DNA of 64,000 bases from Euzebya tangerina (lineage in GTDB: Bacteria; Actinomycetota; Nitriliruptoria; Euzebyales; Euzebyaceae): NCBI RefSeq assembly GCF_003074135.1, contig NZ_PPDK01000001.1, forward strand, positions 186,001-250,000. The letters run 5' to 3'. The position numbers were made by a program, and so were the translations under genes. This document shows, piece by piece, positions 52,790 through 61,194 of this stretch. The notes under the pieces are model-generated. The model was not told the DNA's origin and ran no database searches. It saw only the letters and a program-made list of their open reading frames with translations. Each line of letters begins with the position of its first letter. Within the stretch, counting starts at the first letter, position 1.

Positions 52790-53225
52790 CTGCGCGCCTC
52801 GCCCACCCTCGCAGAGCTCATGGGCATGTCGACAGGACCGTAGAGGATCGCGTTTGGCGGGTGCCGACGGGCGCATAGAGGCACGGGAGGCAGCCAGTGA
52901 CCAGAAGCATCAGTAGGTCCATGCTTGAGCGTCCAAGGGTCCGCGGCCATGGTCGGCTGGAGGGTCCTGTATCCGCAGATCGGGCCCGCCCGGCGTCTGG
53001 ACATTCAAACCTGCCCGGCCTGACCTTGGTCGTCGGCCGCATTGTCTCAAGCACGTCCAGTTTCGCCGAGAGCCTCGAAGTGGCCCTGCGCAGCGCGTCA
53101 ACCCAGTGGGCTGATCGCCCGAAGGCCTTCCGCGAGGCGTGGCGCCAACCTGCGCCGATCCATACCCGCCGCCGAGGAGGTCGACATTGTCGGGTTGGAC
53201 GACCAGCCCCAAACCACCAGTCCAG
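52790..53225. other. Gene-free right border of the defence island
   Basis: About 436 bases. Short open frames on both strands have no recognisable features or ribosome sites. No attachment site, tRNA or terminator hairpin is evident. The sequence returns to the GC level of the flanks. Confidence 0.45.
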
Positions 53226-54002
53226 CTAGTCTCGGACGGCGACGTCGACCGTCACCGGTGCGTGGTCACTGCGCGCTTCCACCCCGGACGCACACCACTC
53301 CTCGAACGATCCCACCGAGACGTGCTCCACCACCCACGCCCGGGGGACCAAGACGAAGTCGACGTGGAACGGGTCGGACTGCTTGTGTCGCCACCACAGG
53401 GTTGGAAGCGTCTCGGCGCCGACGGCCTCCCCCGTCGCGGAGTGGTAGGCCGAGGTCAGGTCGTAGGTGTCGCAGATCTCGTTCAGCAGCTCTGGGAAGG
53501 CCTCGGGGTCGGTCTGTCCCGAGCAGTTGAAGTCCCCCGCCACGACGACGTCGCCCGCCTCGAACATGTGCTCGTGACGCTGGAGGATGTTGACCAGCGC
53601 GCCCATGTACGGGGTGCGATGTCCGGTGCCGTGCAGGGGCACCGTGACGATCCCGAGGACCCCCAGCTCGGCCTCAGAGAGTTCAAGCCGGACGCCGAGG
53701 CCGTACTCGCCCTCGCCAGCTGCCGGCCGGACGACCTCCATCCGGATGGCCGCTGGCGCGAAGATCCCGAGCCCCTTCTGTGGGTACGTGCCGGTCCAAG
53801 CGTGTGGCACAGCTGGACCGAGCAGGGAGTCCGCGGCGATCGACGGCGCTGCCGACGACTCGGGAACCACCGCAATGTCAGGACGCAGCCGGTCCAGCAT
53901 GATCGGCACCCTCCTGTCGGTCCCCTGGCAGCAGTTCCATGTCGTCAGTCGCACGTCTCGACCAGCTTCTCTCTTGTTGTCGCGTCCATCGGATCCTCTC
54001 AT
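53226..54002 (-). CDS. Endonuclease/exonuclease/phosphatase (EEP) family protein
   Basis: ATG 54002 overlaps the stop of the upstream HNH frame by four bases; GTG 53954 is an alternative. The 258-residue protein has the EEP set: TTWNCCQG (Asn), PESS in place of the usual QE motif (Glu), VVAGDFNCSG (GDFN), HVDFVLVP and ARSDHAPVTV (SDH). All metal- and phosphate-binding residues appear present, so it should be an active Mg2+-dependent nuclease or phosphodiesterase. It follows a decayed HNH nuclease gene with which it was probably co-expressed. Confidence 0.8.
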   Translation of the reverse strand: MRGSDGRDNKREAGRDVRLTTWNCCQGTDRRVPIMLDRLRPDIAVVPESSAAPSIAADSLLGPAVPHAWTGTYPQKGLGIFAPAAIRMEVVRPAAGEGEYGLGVRLELSEAELGVLGIVTVPLHGTGHRTPYMGALVNILQRHEHMFEAGDVVVAGDFNCSGQTDPEAFPELLNEICDTYDLTSAYHSATGEAVGAETLPTLWWRHKQSDPFHVDFVLVPRAWVVEHVSVGSFEEWCASGVEARSDHAPVTVDVAVRD

Positions 54003-54863
54003 GGCAGCAGCGAGGCGATGTGGACGACGGCGGCGTCGAGTTGCTCCCGCTGCCCCTCGTCGAACGGGTTCGGAGCCGCCTTGCGCCCATCCCACAGCGG
54101 GAAACCCTCGGGAAGCAGGTCGTAGCTGGTGCGGAGGAGCCCGAAGGTCCGGCTCGGGTCCCCCGTGAACACGCCCTCGTCGGACAGCTGCACCGCCCGC
54201 TCCATGCGCGGACCGTACAACTCGGCCCAGGCCTCTGTGTGCTGTCCGGATGCGGACCGGTCGTTCTTCGATCCGTTGCAGGAGGGATGGACCAGCACCA
54301 GGTTCTCGAAGGCGTCGTTGGAGAACCTAGACCAGGGCACGAAGTGATCGACCTGACCGGTCCCGGGTGTGCGGAGAGGCGTCGAGCCGGGGCAGTACAG
54401 GCAGCGCCCGCCTTGGATCTCGTAGAGCACCTCCGCCACGGGCCTGGCGAAGACCAAGCGGGTTGCCGGGAACAGTCGGCGATGGAGACGCTGGGTCTGG
54501 ACATCCACGTGGGAGTACCGAGCGACCTCCTCACCAGCTTGCGCCGGACCAGTGGCCTGATGACCGCCCCGAACTGCAGTAGTTACCTGGCGGCGCCCTC
54601 GACGAAGACACTTGTGGCTGCTTCCATCCCCGGTCGGCCGCGATCCTCGCCCTCGTCAGCGAGGTGTGGTTCCAGTGGTACAGGAACTCCACCGATTCGG
54701 ATCCGACGTTCTAGAACCGGTCCAGCGGAGTAGCGGCACAGGACGTCCTCCATCTGCTCCCGTAGACGGCGTCGTCGAAAGATGCGACGACCGCGTCCAC
54801 CTCGCTGGTGGGGATCCGCGCCAGATCGACCAGGCGTACCAGGTTGACCGTCGGCGGCGCCAC
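53999..54863 (-). pseudogene. HNH endonuclease pseudogene with two frameshifts and two stop codons
   Basis: Only the C-terminal part (GTG 54508 to 53999) is open: it has CLYCPG, QVDHFVPWSRF and NLVLVHPSCNGSKND, a complete HNH core. Upstream on the same strand three further protein-like pieces follow in different frames: VNLVRLVDLARIPTSEVDAV ... AVYG (from GTG 54863), then after a TAG at 54711-54713 FLYHWNHTSLTRARIAADRG in the same frame, then TSVFVEGAAR in a second frame ending at TAA 54583-54585, then EEVARYSHVDVQTQRL in the frame of the HNH part. Joining them gives one plausible protein of about 285 residues. Frameshifts lie near 54612 and 54530. Confidence 0.7.
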
Positions 54864-55004
54864 GTCAGTCCAGCCGCGCACAGGTGCCCACCGGCCGGGA
54901 GTTGCAGACCCGTTGCAAGCCCCGACCGTCCCCCTCACCCGCCGGGTCCGCTCGCCAAACTGCGGCAGACAGGCAGGCACTCCGCCGATCACCCGAGCCC
55001 AAGA

Positions 55005-56720
55005 TTGGAGCACCCACGATGCGCAACCACCCCCGCAACCCGGTGGAGCCTGATCGCCGCCCTGGTGATCGCTCTCCTCCCGACCACCCCCGCAGTGGCG
55101 CAGCCCCCACCAGGGCTCCAAGGGACGCTCGTCTATCTCCAGGACGGGAACGTGGTCACCGCGAGGCCGGACGACTCGGCCACCCACCAGGTCACCGACG
55201 ACGGCGGCTGGAGCACCCCCAGCATGGCGGAGGATGGGACGATCTGGGCCGTCTCCGACGATCGCACGCTCGTGCGCCTGACCCAGGCCGGTGCGGTCCT
55301 GAGGACGATCGAGCCCGAGTCGCTGCTTGCCGGCGGGATCTACGACCTCGAGGTCTCCGAGGACGGTCGCCTGGTCGCCCACAGCTCCATCGAGGTGTGC
55401 AGCCAGCCGGACGGCGACATCGATTCATGTCGACTCCACGCCATCGAGGCCGCCGACGGGTCGGGGCGGGTCGCTTCGGTCGTCCAGAAGCACGGCCTGA
55501 CCTTCTTCCCCGGCACCGACACCGTCGTCGTGTCGGGGCTGGCGAGCTTCGGACCCGGCGACCAGATGGCGACCGACTGGTTCGACCGCGGCCTCCTCGA
55601 CGCGAGCGACCTCGAATTCAGCGCCGACGGCTCCGTGCTCGCGCTGGCGGGCTGCGACTACGGCGACGTCGACGACCTCGGGGTCTCCCGCCTCCCCCAG
55701 ATCGAGTTCCACCAGTTCTCCGGGCCGCCGCTGGCACCGGCCACCACGCCCGACTGCTTCATCTTCAGCGACGAGGACGTCGTCGCATTCGACGATGTCG
55801 CGCTCGCTCCGGACGCCAGCGCGGTGGCCTACACCGAACGCCCGGTGGAGGCGGAGGCCGAGACCGCACGGCTCCTCGTCCAGACGGAGATCAGCCTCGA
55901 GCCGTGCGGCGCCGGGGAGCTCATCGAGATCGCCGAAGGGGCGACGGACGTCGGCTGGTCGTCGGCCGCGTTCGACCCGACCGGAGGCCCGGTGGACCCA
56001 GGCCCCGGTGGTCCGGTCGATCCTGGTCCCGGTGGTCCGGTTGATCCTGGCCCCGGTGGTCCGGTCGACCCCGGCCCTGGTCCGGTGGACCCGGGCGAGG
56101 TGGAGATCAGCCGCCTGGATGGTGGCGGCGCCGCCGACCCGATCGGACAGGCCATCACCACCTTCGCGGCCATCTTCGAGGACGGCGCAGCCGACCGCGT
56201 CGTGCTGGCAACCGCCGACCGGTTCCCCGACGCCCTGGCCGGCGCGGCACTGGCTGGGGTCCGCGGACCGATCATGCTGACACCCTCGACGTCCCTGAAC
56301 GCCGACACCGCGGGGTTCGTCCGCGACCACAGGATCACCCAGGCCATCATCCTGGGCGGCGAGGCCGCGGTCTCCTCCCCCGTCGCCAGCCAACTGGGCG
56401 TCCCCACCCGACGCGTGTCCGGCGCCGAACGGACCGAGACCTCGGCCGCCATGGCCCGCGACCTGTGGCACGCCGAGGGGCTGACCACCGGCTCGGTCGT
56501 GGTGGTCAACGTCCGCCACGAGCAGGGGTGGCAGCCCGCCCTCACCGCAGCGGTGGTCTCAGCAGCCCTCGGGGCACCGCAACTCGGGGTCGAGAACCCG
56601 CCCGCGACGATCACCCCGGCCGTCCTCGACGCCGCCCGAACAATCGGCCGCACACAGATCATCGGGTTCGGCGGCACCGACCTGGTGAGCGACGATCAAC
56701 TGATCGGCGTGGCGCAGTAG
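55005..56720 (+). CDS. Secreted beta-propeller-like protein with CWB2 cell-wall-binding domain
   Basis: The mature part is clear: after a signal peptide (TRWSLIAALVIALLP ... AVAQ) come a TolB/WD-like propeller region (about residues 35-310), a Pro/Gly-rich repeat linker (327-362) and CWB2 cell-wall-binding repeats to the end (VVLATADRFPDALAGAALAG and AIILGGEAAVSSPVASQLG are typical). The start is odd. TTG 55005 is the only nearby in-frame start; ATG 55019, behind GGAG, is in another frame and would be joined to the signal peptide if one C of the run at 55030-55034 were absent. Expected at the cell surface. Confidence 0.7.
   Translation: MEHPRCATTPATRWSLIAALVIALLPTTPAVAQPPPGLQGTLVYLQDGNVVTARPDDSATHQVTDDGGWSTPSMAEDGTIWAVSDDRTLVRLTQAGAVLRTIEPESLLAGGIYDLEVSEDGRLVAHSSIEVCSQPDGDIDSCRLHAIEAADGSGRVASVVQKHGLTFFPGTDTVVVSGLASFGPGDQMATDWFDRGLLDASDLEFSADGSVLALAGCDYGDVDDLGVSRLPQIEFHQFSGPPLAPATTPDCFIFSDEDVVAFDDVALAPDASAVAYTERPVEAEAETARLLVQTEISLEPCGAGELIEIAEGATDVGWSSAAFDPTGGPVDPGPGGPVDPGPGGPVDPGPGGPVDPGPGPVDPGEVEISRLDGGGAADPIGQAITTFAAIFEDGAADRVVLATADRFPDALAGAALAGVRGPIMLTPSTSLNADTAGFVRDHRITQAIILGGEAAVSSPVASQLGVPTRRVSGAERTETSAAMARDLWHAEGLTTGSVVVVNVRHEQGWQPALTAAVVSAALGAPQLGVENPPATITPAVLDAARTIGRTQIIGFGGTDLVSDDQLIGVAQ
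55983..56090 (+). repeat. Four 24-bp repeats encoding GGPVDPGP
   Basis: Units begin at 55983, 56007, 56031 and 56055, followed by a shortened fifth (GPVDPG). They form the flexible linker between the propeller-like and cell-wall-binding parts. Base changes are mostly third-position. Confidence 0.9.
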
Positions 56721-56758
56721 CGCAGGCCCCACGATCCAACACTGCGAAGGAGGCTCTG

Positions 56759-57283
56759 ATGAGCACCGAGGAGACCAAGACGACGAGCCCGTCAGCAAAC
56801 GGCCGGCCCTGGCTGCCCGCCGACTTCGTCCACCCCGTCCACGTGCCGCTGCCCGCCGCCGACGGCTCGGGACCCACCGGGCTCCACCTGCGACCCATCC
56901 GCGCCGCCGACACCGAGATCGACCACCCCGCGGTCATGGGCTCCCAGGCGCGGCTGTGGTCGATCTACGGCGAGGCGTGGGGCTGGCCGCCACCGACCAT
57001 GACCGTGGAGGCCGACCGCGAGGACCTCGCCCGCCACGAGGCCGAGATCGCGGCGCACGAGTCCTTCAACTACGCGCTGCTCGATGAGGGCGAGACCGAG
57101 TTGCTCGGGTGCCTCTACATCGACCCACCCGTCCGGCCCGGCACCGACGCGGAGATCTCCTGGTGGGTCGTCGACCGGTGCGTCGGGACCGAGGTCGAGG
57201 CGGCCCTCGACGCCTTCGTCCCGGTCTGGGTCGCCAACGCCTGGCCGCTTGCGGCCCCGCACCTGGGTCCGCCGACACCGTGA
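56759..57283 (+). CDS. GNAT-like acetyltransferase
   Basis: ATG 56759 follows AAGGAGG. The 174-residue protein has a GNAT-like layout: GLHLRPIRAADTEIDHPAVM, a helical MTVEADREDLARHEAEI, then strands ESFNYALLDEGETELLGCLYIDPP and AEISWWVVDRC. The usual acetyl-CoA loop (R/QXXGXG/A) is not clear, being replaced by RCVGTEVEAALD, so the enzyme may be divergent. Cytosolic; substrate unknown. Confidence 0.65.
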   Translation: MSTEETKTTSPSANGRPWLPADFVHPVHVPLPAADGSGPTGLHLRPIRAADTEIDHPAVMGSQARLWSIYGEAWGWPPPTMTVEADREDLARHEAEIAAHESFNYALLDEGETELLGCLYIDPPVRPGTDAEISWWVVDRCVGTEVEAALDAFVPVWVANAWPLAAPHLGPPTP

Positions 57284-57629
57284 CGGGTGGTGCGGCCTCC
57301 CCGGGGTACCCGGTCCGCGGTCAGTCCCGGACGTCGAGGGGAGAGGATCTCCATCGCGACATGCCGCGCACCAGGCTGGCAGATCAATGGTCACGACATC
57401 GACGTACCCACCGGTCTCGGCGGTCGGGGGGCGATCATCGAACCCCTTCTCCTCCGGTTGCGAGGCGTGCGTCGGGAAGAGCTGGTCGACCGTCGCTTCG
57501 CGCGGGGCGGCTCATGCCGACGGCGTCGGGCACAAACACCTCCGCAAGCGAGGTGTCGGACCGGCGCTGCTACTGAGGCCCGGCGTTGAAGCGGGCAGGA
57601 CATGACGGCTTGTGGATAACAAGGGCGCC
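57284..57629. other. Intergenic stretch without recognised gene
   Basis: About 345 bases between the acetyltransferase and the DUF222 gene. Short overlapping open frames on both strands show no family features. A palindrome-like CCCCGGGGTACCCGG occurs near 57300. Promoter of the DUF222 gene is expected near its 3' end. Confidence 0.4.
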
Positions 57630-57643
57630 ATGTCACAGGTATC

Positions 57644-57659
57644 TCGTACACTTGTTTGG
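57644..57659 (+). promoter_or_regulatory. Candidate LexA (SOS) box before the DUF222/HNH gene
   Basis: TCGTACACTTGTTTGG matches the actinobacterial SOS box TCGAAC-N4-GTTCGA with three mismatches and ends just before ATG 57660. Genes of the DUF222/HNH (13E12-like) family in actinobacteria are often LexA-controlled from exactly this position. Confidence 0.5.
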
Positions 57660-59342
57660 ATGTTGAGGACTGCCGAGAGGGGTGAGGAACTGGCCGACGT
57701 GCGGTCGGTCGACACGCCCGGTTCGGCCGTCTCAACGTCGATGGAACCCGAGCCGATCGCGGGCATCAGCACCGTCCTGCGCGGGCTCCGGCAGATCAAC
57801 CGGTGGCTGACCTCCGTCGACTGCTCCGAGCTGCATGCCGACCTGATCGAGTCGGTCGTCGTCGGGCTCGGCCACATCGATGCCGCCACCACGACAGCCA
57901 AGGCCAGGGCGATCGTGGCCGCTGACGAGAACGGGCTGGCCGAGCGGGACGGCGCAACCTCAGATGTCGCCTGGATCGCCGACAAGCTGCGCCTCACCGG
58001 CGCGACCGCCGCCAGGGAGTCGCGCTTCGCACATGACTTGCTGAGCCAACCAGACCTGCTGTCCCAGCTCGAGGCCGGTCGGGTGTCCCGCGAGCACGCC
58101 ACCGGTGTCGTGGCCGCCCTGGCACAGCAGCAACGCGACCACGACCACGCCGAGCATGCCCGCCGCCAGCAGCTCGAGGAGGAACGACGAGCCCGTGAGG
58201 CCGCCGCCGAGCGCGCCGCCGCGAAAGCCCAGGACGCCGCCGAGGCCGAGGCCCTCCGCCGAGCCGCACGGGATCGGGAACGACAGCTCGCCGAGCAGGC
58301 AGCCCGCGAGGAAGCCGCACGCGATGCCGCAGCCGACCAGGCCATCGCTGACCGTGCGGCCGAGTTGACCGATCTGGCCGCGGGTGGCCACTCCCCTGAT
58401 GACGTCCGCCGCACGGGTCGGGAGCGACGCGCCGAGGATGCCGAGGCCCTTGCCCGCACCGAGCGCGAGCAGTTCTCCCGCCGTTCCGTCCGACACTGGA
58501 TCGACCGGGTCACGGGCATGGGCACCCTTCACGCGAGCCTCCCAGTCGAGGCCTACGAGCAGGTCCTCGCCGCGCTCCGCGCAGCAACCCACTTCGACAG
58601 CCCAACCACCCCGGCGTCGGAGTGCCGCACCACGGAGCAGCGCCAGGCCGACGCCTTCATCGACGTCGTGGGTGCCAGCCTGCGCGCAGGCGACCTCGGG
58701 ACGACCCAGGGCGTCAAGCCCCACCTGACCCTCCATGCCTCGATCGAGACGGTGACAGGGGAGGAGGATCGGGCGGCCACCACGACCTACGGCCACAAGC
58801 TCTCACCCGAGACGCTCCGCCGGATCGCCTGCGACGCCGGTCTGACCCGGGCGATCCTGAACGCCACCGGACAGGTACTCGACGTCGGCCGGGAGACCCG
58901 CCAGTGGAGCGTGGCGCAGTACCGCGCCGCCGCCCTTGCGTTCGGCGGCTGTGCGTTCCCAGTCTCCGACCAAGAGGCGTGCGGCCGGCCGATGGGCTGG
59001 ACCGACATGCACCACGTCACCTACTGGCGCCGGGGCGGCCACACCGACCTGGCCAACGGGATCCCGTTGTGCCGCCGACACCACACGATCACCCACCGGC
59101 CCGATCATGACCTCACCTACGACCACGCCACGCTCACCGTCAGCCTGACCCGGCACGGGCGAGGCAGGCCGACCACCCGACACGTCACCTTCGCCACGCC
59201 ACGCCAGCCGGAGAGGCAACCCGCACGCGTCGGCAACGAGCACCCGCCCGGCGCGGCCACGATCGATCGGAGGCACGCCGACGGCAGCCGTAGGGCGGGG
59301 TCGGACAGACGTGCCGCCGTGCGCGAGCGATTACCGATCTGA
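57660..59342 (+). CDS. DUF222 / HNH endonuclease domain protein (13E12-like)
   Basis: ATG 57660 lies directly after a candidate LexA box; in-frame starts at 57630 and 57612 are less likely. The 560-residue protein has an N-terminal DUF222 domain (about 25-170), a long Ala/Glu/Arg-rich coiled coil (about 155-290), the rest of DUF222, and a C-terminal HNH: GCAFPVSD ... WTDMHHVTYWRRGGHTDLANGIPLCRRHH with paired Cys and His (about 440-480). These proteins are multi-copy in actinobacterial genomes and linked to damage response or mobile elements; the exact role is unknown. A strong hairpin follows the stop codon. Confidence 0.88.
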   Translation: MLRTAERGEELADVRSVDTPGSAVSTSMEPEPIAGISTVLRGLRQINRWLTSVDCSELHADLIESVVVGLGHIDAATTTAKARAIVAADENGLAERDGATSDVAWIADKLRLTGATAARESRFAHDLLSQPDLLSQLEAGRVSREHATGVVAALAQQQRDHDHAEHARRQQLEEERRAREAAAERAAAKAQDAAEAEALRRAARDRERQLAEQAAREEAARDAAADQAIADRAAELTDLAAGGHSPDDVRRTGRERRAEDAEALARTEREQFSRRSVRHWIDRVTGMGTLHASLPVEAYEQVLAALRAATHFDSPTTPASECRTTEQRQADAFIDVVGASLRAGDLGTTQGVKPHLTLHASIETVTGEEDRAATTTYGHKLSPETLRRIACDAGLTRAILNATGQVLDVGRETRQWSVAQYRAAALAFGGCAFPVSDQEACGRPMGWTDMHHVTYWRRGGHTDLANGIPLCRRHHTITHRPDHDLTYDHATLTVSLTRHGRGRPTTRHVTFATPRQPERQPARVGNEHPPGAATIDRRHADGSRRAGSDRRAAVRERLPI

Positions 59343-59347
59343 CCCGA

Positions 59348-59367
59348 CCCCCACCCGTCGGTGGGGG
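59348..59367 (+). terminator. Hairpin terminator after the DUF222/HNH gene
   Basis: CCCCCACC (59348-59355) pairs perfectly with GGTGGGGG (59360-59367) across the loop CGTC, six bases after the stop codon. No T run follows. Confidence 0.7.
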
Positions 59368-59569
59368 CCCAGGGCTGTCCCTGTCCAGTTGGGGGCCGAC
59401 GGAGCCGCCCGAGGCAGACGTCGGGATCGTTCCAGGCGCAGCTGGACCCACACCGACTCGATCCGAGCGATCCTCGAGGACCTACGGGAGGGCTATAACA
59501 CCCGCACCGCCCCGGCCTTGTCCATCGCCGTCCTGGCCCTTGCCTACTGCGCAGCCGTGGCGACAGGCG

Positions 59570-60268
59570 CTACAGGTGCTGGTCGAAGAAGGCGAGGATC
59601 CGCCGCCAGGCATCCTCCGCCTGGTCCGGGGCGTAGCCGATGCTCGCGATGCGCTTGGTCAACACCTCGGGCATGGCGTCGTTGAGGAAGCTGTGTCCGG
59701 CACCCTCGTAGACCTCGATGTCGTGCGGAACGCCTTGCTCGGCGAGGACCTGCCGCAGCCGGTCGGCGCTGTCCAGCAACCGCGTGTCCAGGCGGCCGTA
59801 GCTGCCGACGACCGGACAGATATCCTCGAGCTTGGCCGTGTCGGTCGGCACCTCGCCGTAGTTGACGCTGGCGGCCTGGAAGTCCCCGGTCGCAGCTGAC
59901 ATCACCGCGATGGCCCCGCCCAGGCAGAACCCGATGACGCCGACGCGGTCACCACGAATCCCCGGCTGAGTGGCCAGCCACGCCCGCATGCCGTCCACCG
60001 ATGCCGCTGCCTCGATGGCGTCGTGGCGGAAGACGTCGGCGACCGTCCGGGCGATGCACAGCGGCTTGAAGCCGGCTGAGTACATGTCCGGGACCAGCGT
60101 GGCGTACCCGGCCTCGACGAACCGCCCGCCAATGGCGCGGATGTCGGCGTTGCGGCCCCACGCCTCGTGGATCACGATCACGGCCGCCACCGGGTCCTCG
60201 CCCGGCGGCAGGCCCAGCAGACAGTCGAAGCCGTTCACGTCCACCGAGTCCATGGTCATGGGGTCCAT
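59570..60268 (-). CDS. Dienelactone hydrolase family protein
   Basis: ATG 60268 (MDPMTMDSVDV) is chosen over an upstream in-frame start. The 232-residue alpha/beta hydrolase has the Cys nucleophile in IGFCLGG (about residue 115), an Asp in GSYGRLDTR (about 163) and the His in YEGAGHSFLND (about 197), the Cys-Asp-His triad of dienelactone hydrolases. HEAWGRN supplies the oxyanion region. Cytosolic; in other bacteria such enzymes open lactones in chloroaromatic breakdown, but there is no such pathway here. Confidence 0.85.
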   Translation of the reverse strand: MDPMTMDSVDVNGFDCLLGLPPGEDPVAAVIVIHEAWGRNADIRAIGGRFVEAGYATLVPDMYSAGFKPLCIARTVADVFRHDAIEAAASVDGMRAWLATQPGIRGDRVGVIGFCLGGAIAVMSAATGDFQAASVNYGEVPTDTAKLEDICPVVGSYGRLDTRLLDSADRLRQVLAEQGVPHDIEVYEGAGHSFLNDAMPEVLTKRIASIGYAPDQAEDAWRRILAFFDQHL

Positions 60269-60353
60269 GGGCCGAGCATGCCAGACGGCCCTCGCGCACG
60301 TGAGCGAGGACCGGGCCGCCGTGGGCGTCATCTAGGAGTTGACGGGTACCACC

Positions 60354-60515
60354 GTGACAATCAGCCGGGCCACGGGCCCGAGCAGCCAAGCGACCGCGGC
60401 CGAGATCAGGGCCTGGGCGGTGTCGGAGGGTCTCGAGATCGCCGCCAAGGGACGGATACCAGCGCAGGTCAGAGCCGCCTTCGAGGCCTCGCGCAACACG
60501 CCGGCCGACGGCTGA
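60354..60515 (+). CDS. Lsr2 C-terminal-like DNA-binding minigene (53 aa)
   Basis: GTG 60354 (or TTG 60339, right behind AGGAG) opens a 53-residue frame. Residues 15-45 read AEIRAWAVSEGLEIAAKG then RIPAQVRAAFEASR, the helix-turn-RGR-type AT-hook domain of the nucleoid protein Lsr2. The N-terminal dimerisation domain of Lsr2 is absent, so on its own it could bind A/T-rich DNA but not bridge it. It lies between divergent dienelactone hydrolase and the cupin gene. Confidence 0.6.
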   Translation: MTISRATGPSSQATAAEIRAWAVSEGLEIAAKGRIPAQVRAAFEASRNTPADG

Positions 60516-60540
60516 GGTCAGCGCCCCCCGCCCGAGCCAG

Positions 60541-61008
60541 TCAGTCCAGCAGCAGGTCGATGTCGTAGCGCGCGCAGACCTCGATCAGACGAGGGACGTC
60601 GGGGGCCTCCGGAGCCACCTCCTCGTCGGCGCCGATGCGGTGCCCGTAGTCCGCAACCATGTCCTCGAACTGCGCCGGCGTGGTGATCTGCAGGATGCGC
60701 GCACCCTCCGCCCCACACTCGAAGCGGTGCGGCAACCCCTTCGGCAGGAAGGCGAAGCCGCCCGCCTCGTAGGTCGCCGAGGTCCCGTCGCACCAGAACT
60801 CCGCCGTGCCCTCCAGGACGTAGAACATCTCGTCCTCTCGGCGGTGGATGTGCGGCGGGGGGCCGAACCCGGCCGCGCCGGTGAACTCGATGACGGTCAT
60901 GCCACCGTCCGTCTCCTTCCCGCCGGCCCGGACGATGTTGCGGTTGCCCAGGAAGTTGAAGTGCTCACCCTCGCCGGGGCCGTGGAGGGTGGGTGTCTGC
61001 ATGCTCAA
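60541..61008 (-). CDS. Cupin-domain protein
   Basis: TTG 61008 has GAGGAG six bases upstream and is preferred to ATG 61002. The 155-residue protein has both cupin motifs: FGPPPHIHRREDEMFYVLEG (HXHX-E, about 50-69) and GLPHRFECG (about 90), so a metal site is likely. A C-terminal helical tail follows. Small single-domain cupins act as dioxygenases, isomerases or sensors; no closer assignment is possible. Confidence 0.8.
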   Translation of the reverse strand: MSMQTPTLHGPGEGEHFNFLGNRNIVRAGGKETDGGMTVIEFTGAAGFGPPPHIHRREDEMFYVLEGTAEFWCDGTSATYEAGGFAFLPKGLPHRFECGAEGARILQITTPAQFEDMVADYGHRIGADEEVAPEAPDVPRLIEVCARYDIDLLLD

Positions 61009-61194
61009 GTCGTGCTCCTCGTGGTCGAGTCGTGGATCCCGCGGGACTGCTCGGTCCGCGGCAGGTACTCATCACACCTGCCGGCGACGACGCAGACCAT
61101 CCCAAGATCCGGGGACCCGACACCGCCGCTGCTACCCAGATCTCGGTACGGCACCGCCCTTCCACCCCGCGCACTGCCCCTCTACCCTCCAGCC

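Noticed and set aside
52897-53229. Short genes on either strand between the defence operon and the EEP gene
   Set aside because: No ribosome site, no family features, and overlapping frames of equal quality on both strands.
57084-57605. Extra gene overlapping the acetyltransferase and the following gap
   Set aside because: Out-of-frame continuation of the acetyltransferase region with Arg/Pro/Ser-rich translation and no start signal.
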